Notes: generated by a model not told the origin, from the letters alone. Shown: positions 6,675 through 13,132, counted from the first letter of the stretch. The stretch: 13,493 nucleotides of DNA from Acidimicrobiia bacterium (GCA_017853455.1 JAFMJM010000041.1:1-13493); one strand, 5' to 3'. A program made the numbers and translations.

Positions 6675-7721
6675 GTGGCCGTCGTCGACCTCGACCCCGG
6701 GCTGACCTCCGCCGGGCCGCCGGCCATCGCCGCGGCCCTGGCCGGACACGTCGGGGAGCCGCTCCTCGTGCGGCTCGACGCCGACGCCCTGGCGGCCGGC
6801 CCCGAGACCGACCTGCGGCGCTGGCTCCGGACCGTGCCGTTCGCGACGCTGTGCGTCGGCGACCCACCCCGGGTGGTGCGCGAATCGGTCGACGCCTGGG
6901 TCCCCGATCCGGTGGCCGCCGACCGGCTCGCCGCCGGCTTCGAACGTGCCCCGCACGCCGCCCTCGCCGCGGCCCTCCTCGTGCGCGAGCCGCCGGTCGG
7001 CGTGTGGGCCGGGCTGGTCGCCGAGTCGACCACCTACTCGATGCTCCAGGGCGGTCCCGAGTTCGCCGCCTGGCGGGCCGGCCGGGCCGAGTCGCGCCTC
7101 ACCGACGACGACTCCGAAGACGAATCCGACGCCGGCCCCCGGGTGCGGGTCAGCGAGCGCCACGGACACACCGTCGTCACCCTGACCCGCGGCCACAAGC
7201 ACAACGCCCTCGACGCGCGTCTCCGCGACGAGCTCGACGCCGCCCTGGCCCCCCTCGTCGACGGTCGCGGGCCGGTCATCGTGCGCGGGGAGGGCCCGTC
7301 CTTCTGCTCGGGGGGTGACCTCGACGAGTTCGGGTCGTTCCCCGATCCGGTCGCCGCCCACGTCGTGCGCCTCACCCGCTCCCTCGCCGGGCGGTTCCAC
7401 GCCCTCGAACGTCGCCTCGTCGTGGGACTCCACGGGTCGTGCCTCGGTGCGGGCATCGAGCTGCCCGCCTTCGCCGGCAAGGTGATCGCCGCCGACGACG
7501 CCCGCATCGGCCTCCCCGAGCTCGGCCTGGGCCTGGTGCCGGGTGCGGGCGGCACGGTGTCGATCCCCCGGCGTGCCGGGCGCAACACCCTGCTCCAGCT
7601 CCTCTGGGACGGGGGCGTCGTCGACGCCCGCCGGGCCCGTCGTGTCGGACTGGTCGACGAGGTCGTACCCCCCACCCGGCTCGCCGAGCGCTGCCACGAG
7701 GTCGCCGACTCCCTGGGCTGA
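6675..7721 (+). CDS. Enoyl-CoA hydratase/isomerase (crotonase) family with N-terminal extension
   Basis: This 348-residue protein has a crotonase domain from about residue 155 to the end. It should bind an acyl-CoA thioester and hydrate or isomerise its double bond. The oxyanion-hole block FCSGGDLDEFG is at 210-220. The second block GSCLGAGIELP is at 254-264, with Glu262, and LPELGLGLVPGAGGT at 280-294 carries Glu282. Both positions used as general acid/base in mitochondrial enoyl-CoA hydratase are therefore glutamate. Residues 1-140 form an extra alanine-rich domain ending in AESTTYSMLQGGPEFAAW (116-133). It is joined by an acidic linker, DDDSEDESD at 144-152. I recall this extension from other actinobacterial crotonases. 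The GTG start follows the small protein gene by 19 bases. It converges on the selenoprotein operon with 49 bases between. Confidence 0.9.
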   Translation: MAVVDLDPGLTSAGPPAIAAALAGHVGEPLLVRLDADALAAGPETDLRRWLRTVPFATLCVGDPPRVVRESVDAWVPDPVAADRLAAGFERAPHAALAAALLVREPPVGVWAGLVAESTTYSMLQGGPEFAAWRAGRAESRLTDDDSEDESDAGPRVRVSERHGHTVVTLTRGHKHNALDARLRDELDAALAPLVDGRGPVIVRGEGPSFCSGGDLDEFGSFPDPVAAHVVRLTRSLAGRFHALERRLVVGLHGSCLGAGIELPAFAGKVIAADDARIGLPELGLGLVPGAGGTVSIPRRAGRNTLLQLLWDGGVVDARRARRVGLVDEVVPPTRLAERCHEVADSLG

Positions 7722-7770
7722 CGTCCGAGCGACGGCGGGGGCGGCGCGCCGCGGCGTGGCCGGCGGCCCG

Positions 7771-8256
7771 TCAGGGCACGTCGGGCGTGGGCACCACCAT
7801 CGTCGGCATGTCGGACGGAGCCGACCCGAGGGCCACGGCGATCTTCGAGAACCCCATGAACAACGCGATCCCGAGGGTCAGCTCGACGATCTGGGCCGGT
7901 GTGAAGTGGGCCAGCATGCGGGCGCGCAGGTCGTCGGACAACGTGTGCCCGCCGGCGAGGAACGCGTCGGTGTAGGCGATGACCGCCTTGGCCCGGTCGT
8001 CGAGTGCGCTCTCCTCGTAGCCCTCGTCGATGAGCGCGACGGTGTCCTCGTCGAGCCCCTCCTGCCTCGCGACCGCGAAGCGGACGTTGCGTCAGTAGCC
8101 GCAGTCGGTGATGCGGGCGTTGCGCAGCCGGGCCATCTCCTTGGCCGGATGGTCCACCTCACCGTGGCTCCACAGCAAGCCGTAGAGGTGCAGGAACCGC
8201 ATCAGCGCCTCGGGCTGGAGGGCGAGGGGGCTCTGGGAGATCGCGTCGTCGGCCAT
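7771..8256 (-). CDS. Selenocysteine-containing CMD/AhpD-like protein (C-G-Y-U)
   Basis: Read through one TGA, this is a 161-residue carboxymuconolactone decarboxylase (PF02627)/AhpD-like protein. The motif MARLRNARITDCGY (41-54) is followed by TGA at codon 55 (bases 8094-8092), then RNVRFAVARQEGLDE (56-70), and LAHFTPAQIVELTLGIALFMGFSKI near the C-terminus. In relatives codon 55 is the second cysteine of CxxC, the thiol pair that gives AhpD-type proteins peroxidase or disulfide-reductase activity. The product is thus C52-x-x-U55. After the TGA the frame stays open for 106 codons with full family resemblance. A hairpin with apical loop GGUC begins its loop 17 nt after the TGA, as in E. coli fdhF. 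The ATG directly abuts the stop of the previous gene, and it is the last gene of the operon. Alternatives (nonsense mutation, sequencing error) are weakened by the second such gene at 11315-11788. Standard annotation would call this a broken or absent gene. Confidence 0.9.
8060..8084 (-). promoter_or_regulatory. Bacterial SECIS hairpin, selenoprotein 1
   Basis: Downstream of the TGA the RNA can form CUUCGC-GGUC-GCGAGG (8080-8065), six pairs including one G-U closing a GGUC loop. A further G-C pair (8081/8064) follows, then three pairs below one bulged A (UCC with GGA). The first loop base is 17 nt after the TGA, the spacing of the fdhF element of E. coli, and its loop also holds GGU. SelB binds such loops. 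The fold was found by eye. Confidence 0.75.
8092..8094 (-). other. In-frame TGA read as selenocysteine (Sec55)
   Basis: The minus-strand codon is TGA between TAC (Tyr54) and CGC (Arg56), replacing the resolving cysteine of CxxC. It is the only TGA inside this 162-codon frame before the terminal stop. Confidence 0.87.
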
Positions 8257-8709
8257 TCAGGAACCTCCGTCACCGGCGGCCCCGGCCGGGATGCCGAGCA
8301 CCGTCTGGAAGCGCACGATCCCGTCGAGGATCGCCAGCCACTCCACCACCGCGACCAGCCCGGCCTCGCCGAACCGGTCGCGCACCGCCGCGCGCTGGGC
8401 GGCCGTCACCGCGTGCGGATCGACCACGAACGACTCGGTCAGGTCGAGCACGACCCGCTCGTCGTCGGAGACGGCGTCGGACTCCGACCACCGGGCCACC
8501 GCCGCCACCCGGTCCGGACCGGCGACGTCGGCCGCCAGGTCGGGCCGACCGAGCACCTGCGCCACCCGGATCCGGCACGCGTCGCGCACCGGTTGGTCGA
8601 GCACGTCGGTGAACGCATCGACGAACGCCGCGTGGGCACCGGCGAGGTCGGGCCGCAGGGCCATCACCTGCTCGAAGGTTCCCGGGTCGACGTTCGGCAG
8701 CCAGGTCAT
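8257..8709 (-). CDS. CMD-like protein lacking the CxxC motif
   Basis: This 150-residue all-helical protein resembles the CMD/AhpD fold. The helix VRDACRIRVAQVLGRPDLAADVAG (44-67) corresponds to the family's motif helix, and the C-terminal part GEAGLVAVVEWLAILDGIVRFQTVLGIPA (about 116-144) to the family's ending. At the place of the CxxC the sequence has LGRPDLA, so no catalytic thiols are present. It is unlikely to be a redox enzyme by itself and may be a structural partner of a CMD protein; this is inference. Start and stop are tightly set by neighbours: ATG 8709 overlaps the SDR stop by one base (TGATG), and its own TGA abuts the ATG of the selenoprotein. The family assignment is less certain than for the two flanking selenoproteins. 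Confidence 0.78.
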   Translation of the reverse strand: MTWLPNVDPGTFEQVMALRPDLAGAHAAFVDAFTDVLDQPVRDACRIRVAQVLGRPDLAADVAGPDRVAAVARWSESDAVSDDERVVLDLTESFVVDPHAVTAAQRAAVRDRFGEAGLVAVVEWLAILDGIVRFQTVLGIPAGAAGDGGS

Positions 8710-9494
8710 CACAGCCCCAGGAACGAGCCGCCGTCGCACACGATCGTCTGGCCGGTCACGTAGCCCCCCGCCCGACCCGCCAGGAAGGCGACGACACCAC
8801 CGATGTCGGCCTCGGCGTCGCCGATGCGGCGCAGCGCCGTGCGCGCCTCGACCCGGTCCTTGAGCTCCGGACGCTCCGCGAACGCGTACGCCAGCGCCGG
8901 GGTCTCGGCCACCGGCGCGATGCAGTTGACCGTGACGCCGAGCGGGCCCCACTCCCGGGCCAGGCTCTTCGCCAACGCCCGCTGCGCCGCCTTGACCGGA
9001 CCGTAGGCCGGGATGCCTCCGCTCCCCTCGACGCCGGCGGGCGACGTCACCAGCACCAGCCGTCCGTCGGTCCCCGCCGCGGCGAGGTGCGGGTACGCCG
9101 CCTGCGCCGTGTAGAGCGACGCCCACACCGCCGATCGCGAGTTCTCGGCCCAGAGATCGAGGTCGAGGTCCTCGACCCGATGGGCGCGGCCTCCCTTGAA
9201 GGCGTTGTGCACCATGATCTCGAGCCCGCCGTACCGCTCGACGGTGGCTGCCACGCACGCCTCGACCTCGGCGCGCACCGTGCAGTCGCTGACGATGCAG
9301 ACCGCCTCGTCGCCCCGGGCCCGAATCTCCTCGGCCACCGGTTCGCCGGTCTCGGCCCGGCGGGCGGCGACGACCACGTTGGCGCCCTCGGCCGCCAGCG
9401 CCAGCGCGATGCCGCGGCCCACCCCCTGGCCGGCCCCGGTGACCACCGCGGTGCGGCCCTGCAGGCGCCGGGCGCGATCGGGAGCGCCGGTCAC
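8709..9494 (-). CDS. Short-chain dehydrogenase/reductase, catalytically intact
   Basis: This 261-residue classical SDR is an NAD(P)-dependent oxidoreductase of an alcohol/ketone pair. The cofactor motif TGAGQGVG is at residues 19-26, the catalytic serine is Ser151 in VTSPAG, and Tyr164 and Lys168 sit in AYGPVK, 13 residues from the serine as usual. The C-terminal VTGQTIVCDGG is at 246-256. VAARRA at 42-47 after the second strand carries arginines suggesting NADPH preference, which is uncertain. The start is GTG 9494, overlapping the upstream stop in GTGA; earlier in-frame starts would run into the preceding gene. It may oxidise the alcohol made by the P450 of the same operon. Confidence 0.93.
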   Translation of the reverse strand: MTGAPDRARRLQGRTAVVTGAGQGVGRGIALALAAEGANVVVAARRAETGEPVAEEIRARGDEAVCIVSDCTVRAEVEACVAATVERYGGLEIMVHNAFKGGRAHRVEDLDLDLWAENSRSAVWASLYTAQAAYPHLAAAGTDGRLVLVTSPAGVEGSGGIPAYGPVKAAQRALAKSLAREWGPLGVTVNCIAPVAETPALAYAFAERPELKDRVEARTALRRIGDAEADIGGVVAFLAGRAGGYVTGQTIVCDGGSFLGL

Positions 9495-10147
9495 GGAGCC
9501 ATCCAGACGCCGCCGTCGAGGCCGATGGTCTCGCCGGTCACGAAGTGTGCGGCCGGTGAGCACAGCCAGGCCACGACCGGCGCCAGGTCGGCCACCGGAT
9601 CGCCGGGTCGCCCCAACGCCGGCGGCGACAGCGCCAACTCGGCGCTCGCCACCCCCACCGGCACCTGCTCGGGCGCCGGGGCCACGACGTTGACCCGGAT
9701 GCCGTCGGGGCCCCACTGGCGGGCGGTGCTCTTCGCGAACACCCGCAGACCCTCGAGGGCCATGGCGTAGGGCGCCAACTGCGCAGCGCCGGCCATGCCG
9801 ATCACCGGTGCGACGACCACCACCGAGCCGCCCTCCGCCCGCAGGTGTGGGTGGGCGGCCTGGAGCACGAACAGGAATCCCTGCATGGTGCGCTCCCAGA
9901 CCGCCTCGAAGCGGGCGTCGTCGACCTCGTGGAACGGCACCCGCTCGAAGGCCACCGGGTCGACCGCGGCGTGGACCACCGCCCGTAGCGGCCCGTGCCC
10001 AGCCACGGCCGCAGCCAGCGCGGCCTCGGCGGCAGCCCGGGACGCGAGCGCGCCGTCGGGGAGGGTCACCACGGTCTCACCCGACGCGCGCAGTCCCTCG
10101 AGCAGCCCGGCGGCGAGCGCCTGGTCGGCTCCCGTGACGACGATCAC
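9491..10147 (-). CDS. SDR-fold protein without catalytic Ser and Lys
   Basis: This 218-residue protein has the SDR fold but not its chemistry. The opening VIVVTGADQALAAG (1-14) has lost the glycine pattern TGxxxGxG. The tyrosine is kept (Tyr127 in APYAMALEG), but the residue four further is Leu131 instead of lysine, and the position 13 before the tyrosine is Pro114 instead of serine. The fold markers RVNVVAPAP (151-159) and VTGETIGLDGGVW (203-215) are well preserved, so the gene is under constraint and not decaying. It may dimerise with the intact SDR encoded next; SDRs form dimers and tetramers. GTG 10147 overlaps the P450 stop by four bases (GTGA). Confidence 0.88.
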   Translation of the reverse strand: MIVVTGADQALAAGLLEGLRASGETVVTLPDGALASRAAAEAALAAAVAGHGPLRAVVHAAVDPVAFERVPFHEVDDARFEAVWERTMQGFLFVLQAAHPHLRAEGGSVVVVAPVIGMAGAAQLAPYAMALEGLRVFAKSTARQWGPDGIRVNVVAPAPEQVPVGVASAELALSPPALGRPGDPVADLAPVVAWLCSPAAHFVTGETIGLDGGVWMAP

Positions 10148-11334
10148 ACCGACACCGGCAACGACGTGATGCCGTTGATGAAGTTCGACCGCAGGTGCAC
10201 GGCGTCGCCGGCCTGGGTCAGCGTCGGCAGGCGGGTCAACAGCTCCTCGAACAGGATCCGGGCCTCGAGCCGGGCCAGGCTCGCCCCCAGACAGAAGTGC
10301 GGACCGCCGGCCCCGAAGGCGACGTGGTCGTTGGGGGTTCGACCCACGTCGAAGCGGTCGGCGTCGGGGAACTGGGCCTCGTCGCGGTTGGCCGACGAGT
10401 ACCACATCACCACCTTGTCGCCCGCGGCGATGCGCTGTCCGGCGATCTCGCAGTCGGCGGTGGCGGTGCGCCGGAAGTGCACCACCGGCGTGACCCAGCG
10501 CAGCATCTCCTCGATGGCGGTGGGCAGCAGCGCCGGATCGGCCACGAGGCGGGCCCGCTGGTCGGGATGCTCGAAGAGCGCCAGGGTGCCGCCGGTGATG
10601 AGGTTGCGGGTGGTCTCGCTGCCCGCGTTCATGAGCAGCATGAAGAACACGTCGACCTCGAACGGCGTGAGCGCCTCGCCGTCGACGTCGGCCCGCAGGA
10701 GCACGCTGAGGAGGTCGTCGCCCGAGCTGTCGACCCGGGTGGCGACCAGCGAGTCGGCGTAGGCGAACATCTCGGACACGGCGGCGTGCGCATCGGCCTG
10801 GGCGGCCTCCTGGTCGTCGTCGTCGTTCGACATCATGCGCTCGGTCCAGGAGAACACCTGGTGGCGCTCCTCGGCCGGGACGCCCACCAGTTCGGCGATC
10901 ACCTGGAGGGGTAGTTCGACCGCCACGTCATGCACGAGGTCGAAGCGTCCCCGCTCCGCCGCCCGGTCGAGCAGGTCGACGACGATCGCCCGCACGTGCG
11001 GCTCCAGCGCCGCGATCTGGCGGGGGGTGAAGCCCCGGTTGACGAGCTTGCGCAGCTTCGTGTGCCGGGGCGGGTCCTGGTTGATCAGGAGCTCCTGGGT
11101 GACCGTGGGATCCTCGGGGTCCTGGATGAACACCACCGGCGCGGAGTTGAACGCCTGCGGGTGCCGCGACACCTCGACCACGTCGGCGTGGCGGAACACG
11201 CCCCAGAAGCCGGGACCGTCGGGCTCGGGCAGGAACGCCACCGGCGCCTCCTCCCGGAACCGCCGGAACAGGTCGTGGGGCGGACCGGCGGCGAAGACCG
11301 CCCGGTCGCAGAGGTCAGCGATCACAGGAGACAT
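10144..11334 (-). CDS. Cytochrome P450
   Basis: This 396-residue soluble bacterial P450 is a haem monooxygenase fed electrons by ferredoxin and ferredoxin reductase, neither of which is encoded here. The I-helix oxygen motif AGSETT is at residues 237-242, the K-helix ExxR at Glu276-Arg279, and the haem loop FGAGGPHFCLG at 340-350 with the thiolate ligand Cys348. The INQDPPRHTKLRKLVNRGFTP block (85-105) and general look recall the CYP125/CYP142/CYP124 neighbourhood of steroid and branched-lipid hydroxylases in actinobacteria, but I cannot assign a family. ATG 11334 lies inside the last 20 bases of the selenoprotein 2 gene, so translation is probably coupled. This makes P450 expression depend partly on ribosomes passing the Sec codon upstream (inference). 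Confidence 0.95.
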   Translation of the reverse strand: MSPVIADLCDRAVFAAGPPHDLFRRFREEAPVAFLPEPDGPGFWGVFRHADVVEVSRHPQAFNSAPVVFIQDPEDPTVTQELLINQDPPRHTKLRKLVNRGFTPRQIAALEPHVRAIVVDLLDRAAERGRFDLVHDVAVELPLQVIAELVGVPAEERHQVFSWTERMMSNDDDDQEAAQADAHAAVSEMFAYADSLVATRVDSSGDDLLSVLLRADVDGEALTPFEVDVFFMLLMNAGSETTRNLITGGTLALFEHPDQRARLVADPALLPTAIEEMLRWVTPVVHFRRTATADCEIAGQRIAAGDKVVMWYSSANRDEAQFPDADRFDVGRTPNDHVAFGAGGPHFCLGASLARLEARILFEELLTRLPTLTQAGDAVHLRSNFINGITSLPVSV

Positions 11335-11788
11335 CGAGGTGCAGCACCTGGGTCAGCCGGCCGAAGCCGAGCCAGTTGCCGATGCAGATCGTGAGGTCGA
11401 CGATCTCGGGGTCGGTGAACTCGGCCTGCAGCCGCGCCCAGAAGGCCTCGTCGATCGCGAGGTGGTCGAGGGCGAAGCGCTCGGCGTACTCGATCGCCAC
11501 CTGCTCCTGGGCGGAGTACTGCGGGTGGTCGTGCTCGGCGACGTGGGCGTACAGCTCCTCGTCGACTCCTTGTTCCGCCAACTGCGGAATCCGCCAGCCA
11601 CGTCAGACGGGACAGTCGTTGATGAGGGCGATGCGCATCCGCACCGCCTCCTTCACCCGGGCCGGGAGCATGCTGCGCTCGTACACCGCCTGCGACAGTG
11701 CGCCGACCGCACCGCCGAGTTCGGGCACGAGCGCCCACACCCGGGCGATCTCGGGCAGGTCACCCTCGGGAATCTCGATCCTGGCCAC
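11315..11788 (-). CDS. Selenocysteine-containing CMD-family protein (C-P-V-U)
   Basis: Read through one TGA, this is a 157-residue CMD/AhpD-like protein. Before the TGA it reads VKEAVRMRIALINDCPV (45-61), after it RGWRIPQLAEQGVDEEL (63-79). The C-terminal part IVDLTICIGNWLGFGRLTQVLHLD is typical of the family. Codon 62 (bases 11605-11603) is TGA where relatives carry the second cysteine of CxxC, giving Cys59-x-x-Sec62. A perfect six-pair hairpin begins its loop 19 nt after the TGA. Stopping at the TGA would leave a 61-residue fragment ending at the active site. GTG 11788 follows the -10 box TAGCGT by 6 bases (leaderless). It is the first gene of the six-gene operon. The likely role is thiol/selenol peroxidase or reductase chemistry; the substrate is unknown. 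Confidence 0.92.
11573..11589 (-). promoter_or_regulatory. Bacterial SECIS hairpin, selenoprotein 2
   Basis: The RNA forms UUCCGC-AGUUG-GCGGAA, six Watson-Crick pairs with a five-base loop containing GU. Nineteen bases separate the TGA from the loop, within the spacing usual for bacterial SECIS elements. A competing shorter hairpin (GCGG-AUU-CCGC) uses the 5' arm, so the fold should be computed. Confidence 0.72.
11603..11605 (-). other. In-frame TGA read as selenocysteine (Sec62)
   Basis: The minus-strand codon is TGA between GTC (Val61) and CGT (Arg63), at the second Cys position of the CMD CxxC motif. The frame continues open for 95 codons. Confidence 0.89.
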
Positions 11789-11794
11789 GGCCCG

Positions 11795-11800
11795 ACGCTA
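11795..11800 (-). promoter_or_regulatory. -10 box of the selenoprotein/P450 operon (leaderless)
   Basis: TAGCGT is followed by 6 bases and then the GTG at 11788. Its first three bases are also the TAG stop codon of the upstream HNH gene. Confidence 0.55.
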
Positions 11801-13078
11801 GCCCAGGGCCGACCGGCGCACCGGCGGTTCCGCGGAACCGCCGACCGTCGTTCCGCCGGCACTCCCGGGCGGCCGGAGCCCGGTGGCGATCGGGTGCCCG
11901 ACGACGGTCCGCCCGGTCGGCGACGTGAACGTGGCCACCCCGTGACGGTCGAGCGCGGCCGACCATCCGCCTTCGTGGACGAGACGATGGTGGAATCGAC
12001 ACAGCTCGAGCAGGTTGTGGATGTCGGTCGGACCCCCGTGGACCCAGTGGCGAACGTGGTGCGCACTGACCACCCGCCGTTCACCGCATCCCGGAAAGCG
12101 GCAACCCTGGTCGCGGGCGTGGAGGTAGCGCCGGAGCCAGCGGGGCGGACGCCGCCGGGACCGCCCGACCCCGACGATCGCCCCGTTGACCCCCGTCACG
12201 ATCCGCGCCACCTCGGCGTCACAGGCGATCCGGCGGGCGGCCTCGGCGGCAAGGCCCGGACCTCCGTCGAGTTCGCAGCGCTGACCCTCGTCGGCAGCGA
12301 GAACCGTGGCGTCGACGTTGACCACCACGAGGTGTCGGTCGGCGGGCGAGAGCGGTGCATCAGTGGACGCACCCGCACCGACGTCCCCCTGAGCAGCCCG
12401 AACGACCGTCTCGACGAGCACGTCGGCCCGCCGCTGCCCGAGCGACTCCCCTTCGGCCAGCGGGCGTTGCCGGACGCTCCGGACCGTCAACTCCTCGAGG
12501 GCACCAGCGAAGGCCGAACCCTCGTCGTGGGTGGTGTGCAATCGGGCGCAGAACCCCCCGACGTCGTCGGAGCACACCACCCGGCGCCGGTCGTAGGCCC
12601 GCTGCGCCGCCGCCGCCCGGCTGGGGTCGAGGACCTGACGGAACCGGGCCACGAGCCGCTCGACCTGGGCAGCGGTCGCGTGACGGGCGGTGGCGATCAA
12701 CTCGACCTCGGTCTCCGGGGTCGCGACCCGGGTGATGGCCCGGACCTTGGAGTACGACAGGTCGCCGGCGGCGAACGCCTCACGGATCGCACCGAGCTCG
12801 AGCAAAGCCCGAGCCACCCGGACCCGCTCCCGGGCCGAACGGGGATCGAGCCCGCAGTGCCAGCCGAGCCAGTGGACGATCGACACGCACCCCCACGCCC
12901 GCCAGGCCTCCCGCCGGGCGAACTCGGCCACGAGCAGCAGCCAGCGGCACTCGCCGGCCGCCAGCCGTGAGGCGAGTTCGGTGATCTCGGCCTCGAGCCG
13001 CTCGGTGGGCAGCACGGCGACCGCCTCACGGGTGTCGGGGCGGTTGCCAGTGGTAGTGGCGGTGGCGTTCTCGGACAC
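11798..13078 (-). CDS. DUF222 / HNH endonuclease-domain protein (13E12-type)
   Basis: This 426-residue protein has an N-terminal DUF222 helical domain (about residues 25-300) and a C-terminal HNH domain. It is the actinobacterial family related to the mycobacterial 13E12 repeat proteins, usually present in several copies per genome. In the HNH part CRFPGC (326-331), AHHVRHW (339-345), GGPTDIHNLLELC (348-360) and RFHHRLVH (361-368) provide the Zn cysteines and the His-Asn-His catalytic set, so it looks intact. Residues 401-426 are a low-complexity Gly/Pro/Ser tail. A nuclease role in the cytoplasm is inferred from the domain; the biological function of the family is unknown. The start is GTG 13078, with GGGAGG 7 bases upstream. 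The stop is TAG, the only non-TGA stop in the window. Confidence 0.92.
   Translation of the reverse strand: MSENATATTTGNRPDTREAVAVLPTERLEAEITELASRLAAGECRWLLLVAEFARREAWRAWGCVSIVHWLGWHCGLDPRSARERVRVARALLELGAIREAFAAGDLSYSKVRAITRVATPETEVELIATARHATAAQVERLVARFRQVLDPSRAAAAQRAYDRRRVVCSDDVGGFCARLHTTHDEGSAFAGALEELTVRSVRQRPLAEGESLGQRRADVLVETVVRAAQGDVGAGASTDAPLSPADRHLVVVNVDATVLAADEGQRCELDGGPGLAAEAARRIACDAEVARIVTGVNGAIVGVGRSRRRPPRWLRRYLHARDQGCRFPGCGERRVVSAHHVRHWVHGGPTDIHNLLELCRFHHRLVHEGGWSAALDRHGVATFTSPTGRTVVGHPIATGLRPPGSAGGTTVGGSAEPPVRRSALG
11822..11843. repeat. 22-bp perfect palindrome upstream of the selenoprotein operon
   Basis: CGGCGGTTCCG is followed directly by its exact reverse complement. It lies inside the low-complexity 3' end of the HNH gene, 21 bp upstream of the operon's -10 box, where an activator or repressor could bind. 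It could also fold as a 9-pair hairpin in the HNH transcript, but it has no U tract. Confidence 0.5.
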
Positions 13079-13085
13079 GGTCGGA

Positions 13086-13091
13086 CCTCCC
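13086..13091 (-). promoter_or_regulatory. Ribosome binding site of the DUF222/HNH gene
   Basis: On the minus strand GGGAGG precedes the GTG at 13078 by 7 bases and settles that start. Confidence 0.65.
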
Positions 13092-13119
13092 GGTGCGCAT
13101 GGGGAAGTCGACGAATCGA

Positions 13120-13131
13120 ACGGACGTCCGT
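13120..13131. promoter_or_regulatory. 12-bp palindrome, possible operator
   Basis: ACGGACGTCCGT is its own reverse complement. It lies in the 105-bp divergent gap, immediately downstream of the possible HNH -10 box (13133-13138), and would cover the transcription start. Confidence 0.35.
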
Positions 13132-13132
13132 C

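Noticed and set aside
7722..7770. Bidirectional terminator between the convergent crotonase and selenoprotein operon
   Set aside because: GGCGCGCC and neighbouring GC runs are present but no convincing stem with a T tract was found in the 49 bases.
7771..8256. Reading the in-frame TGA as a nonsense mutation, making this a pseudogene
   Set aside because: The TGA falls exactly on the redox cysteine, the remainder is unbroken and conserved in type, a SECIS-like hairpin follows, and the same pattern recurs at 11603-11605.
8710..9258. N-terminal extension of the Cys-less CMD-like protein
   Set aside because: It is the SDR gene read in another frame; ATG 8709 overlaps the SDR stop as in a normal coupled junction.
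10835..12970. A very long open frame on the plus strand across the P450, selenoprotein 2 and HNH genes
   Set aside because: It is antisense to three recognisable genes, its product is low-complexity Arg/Ser/Pro sequence without domains, and high GC makes such frames common.
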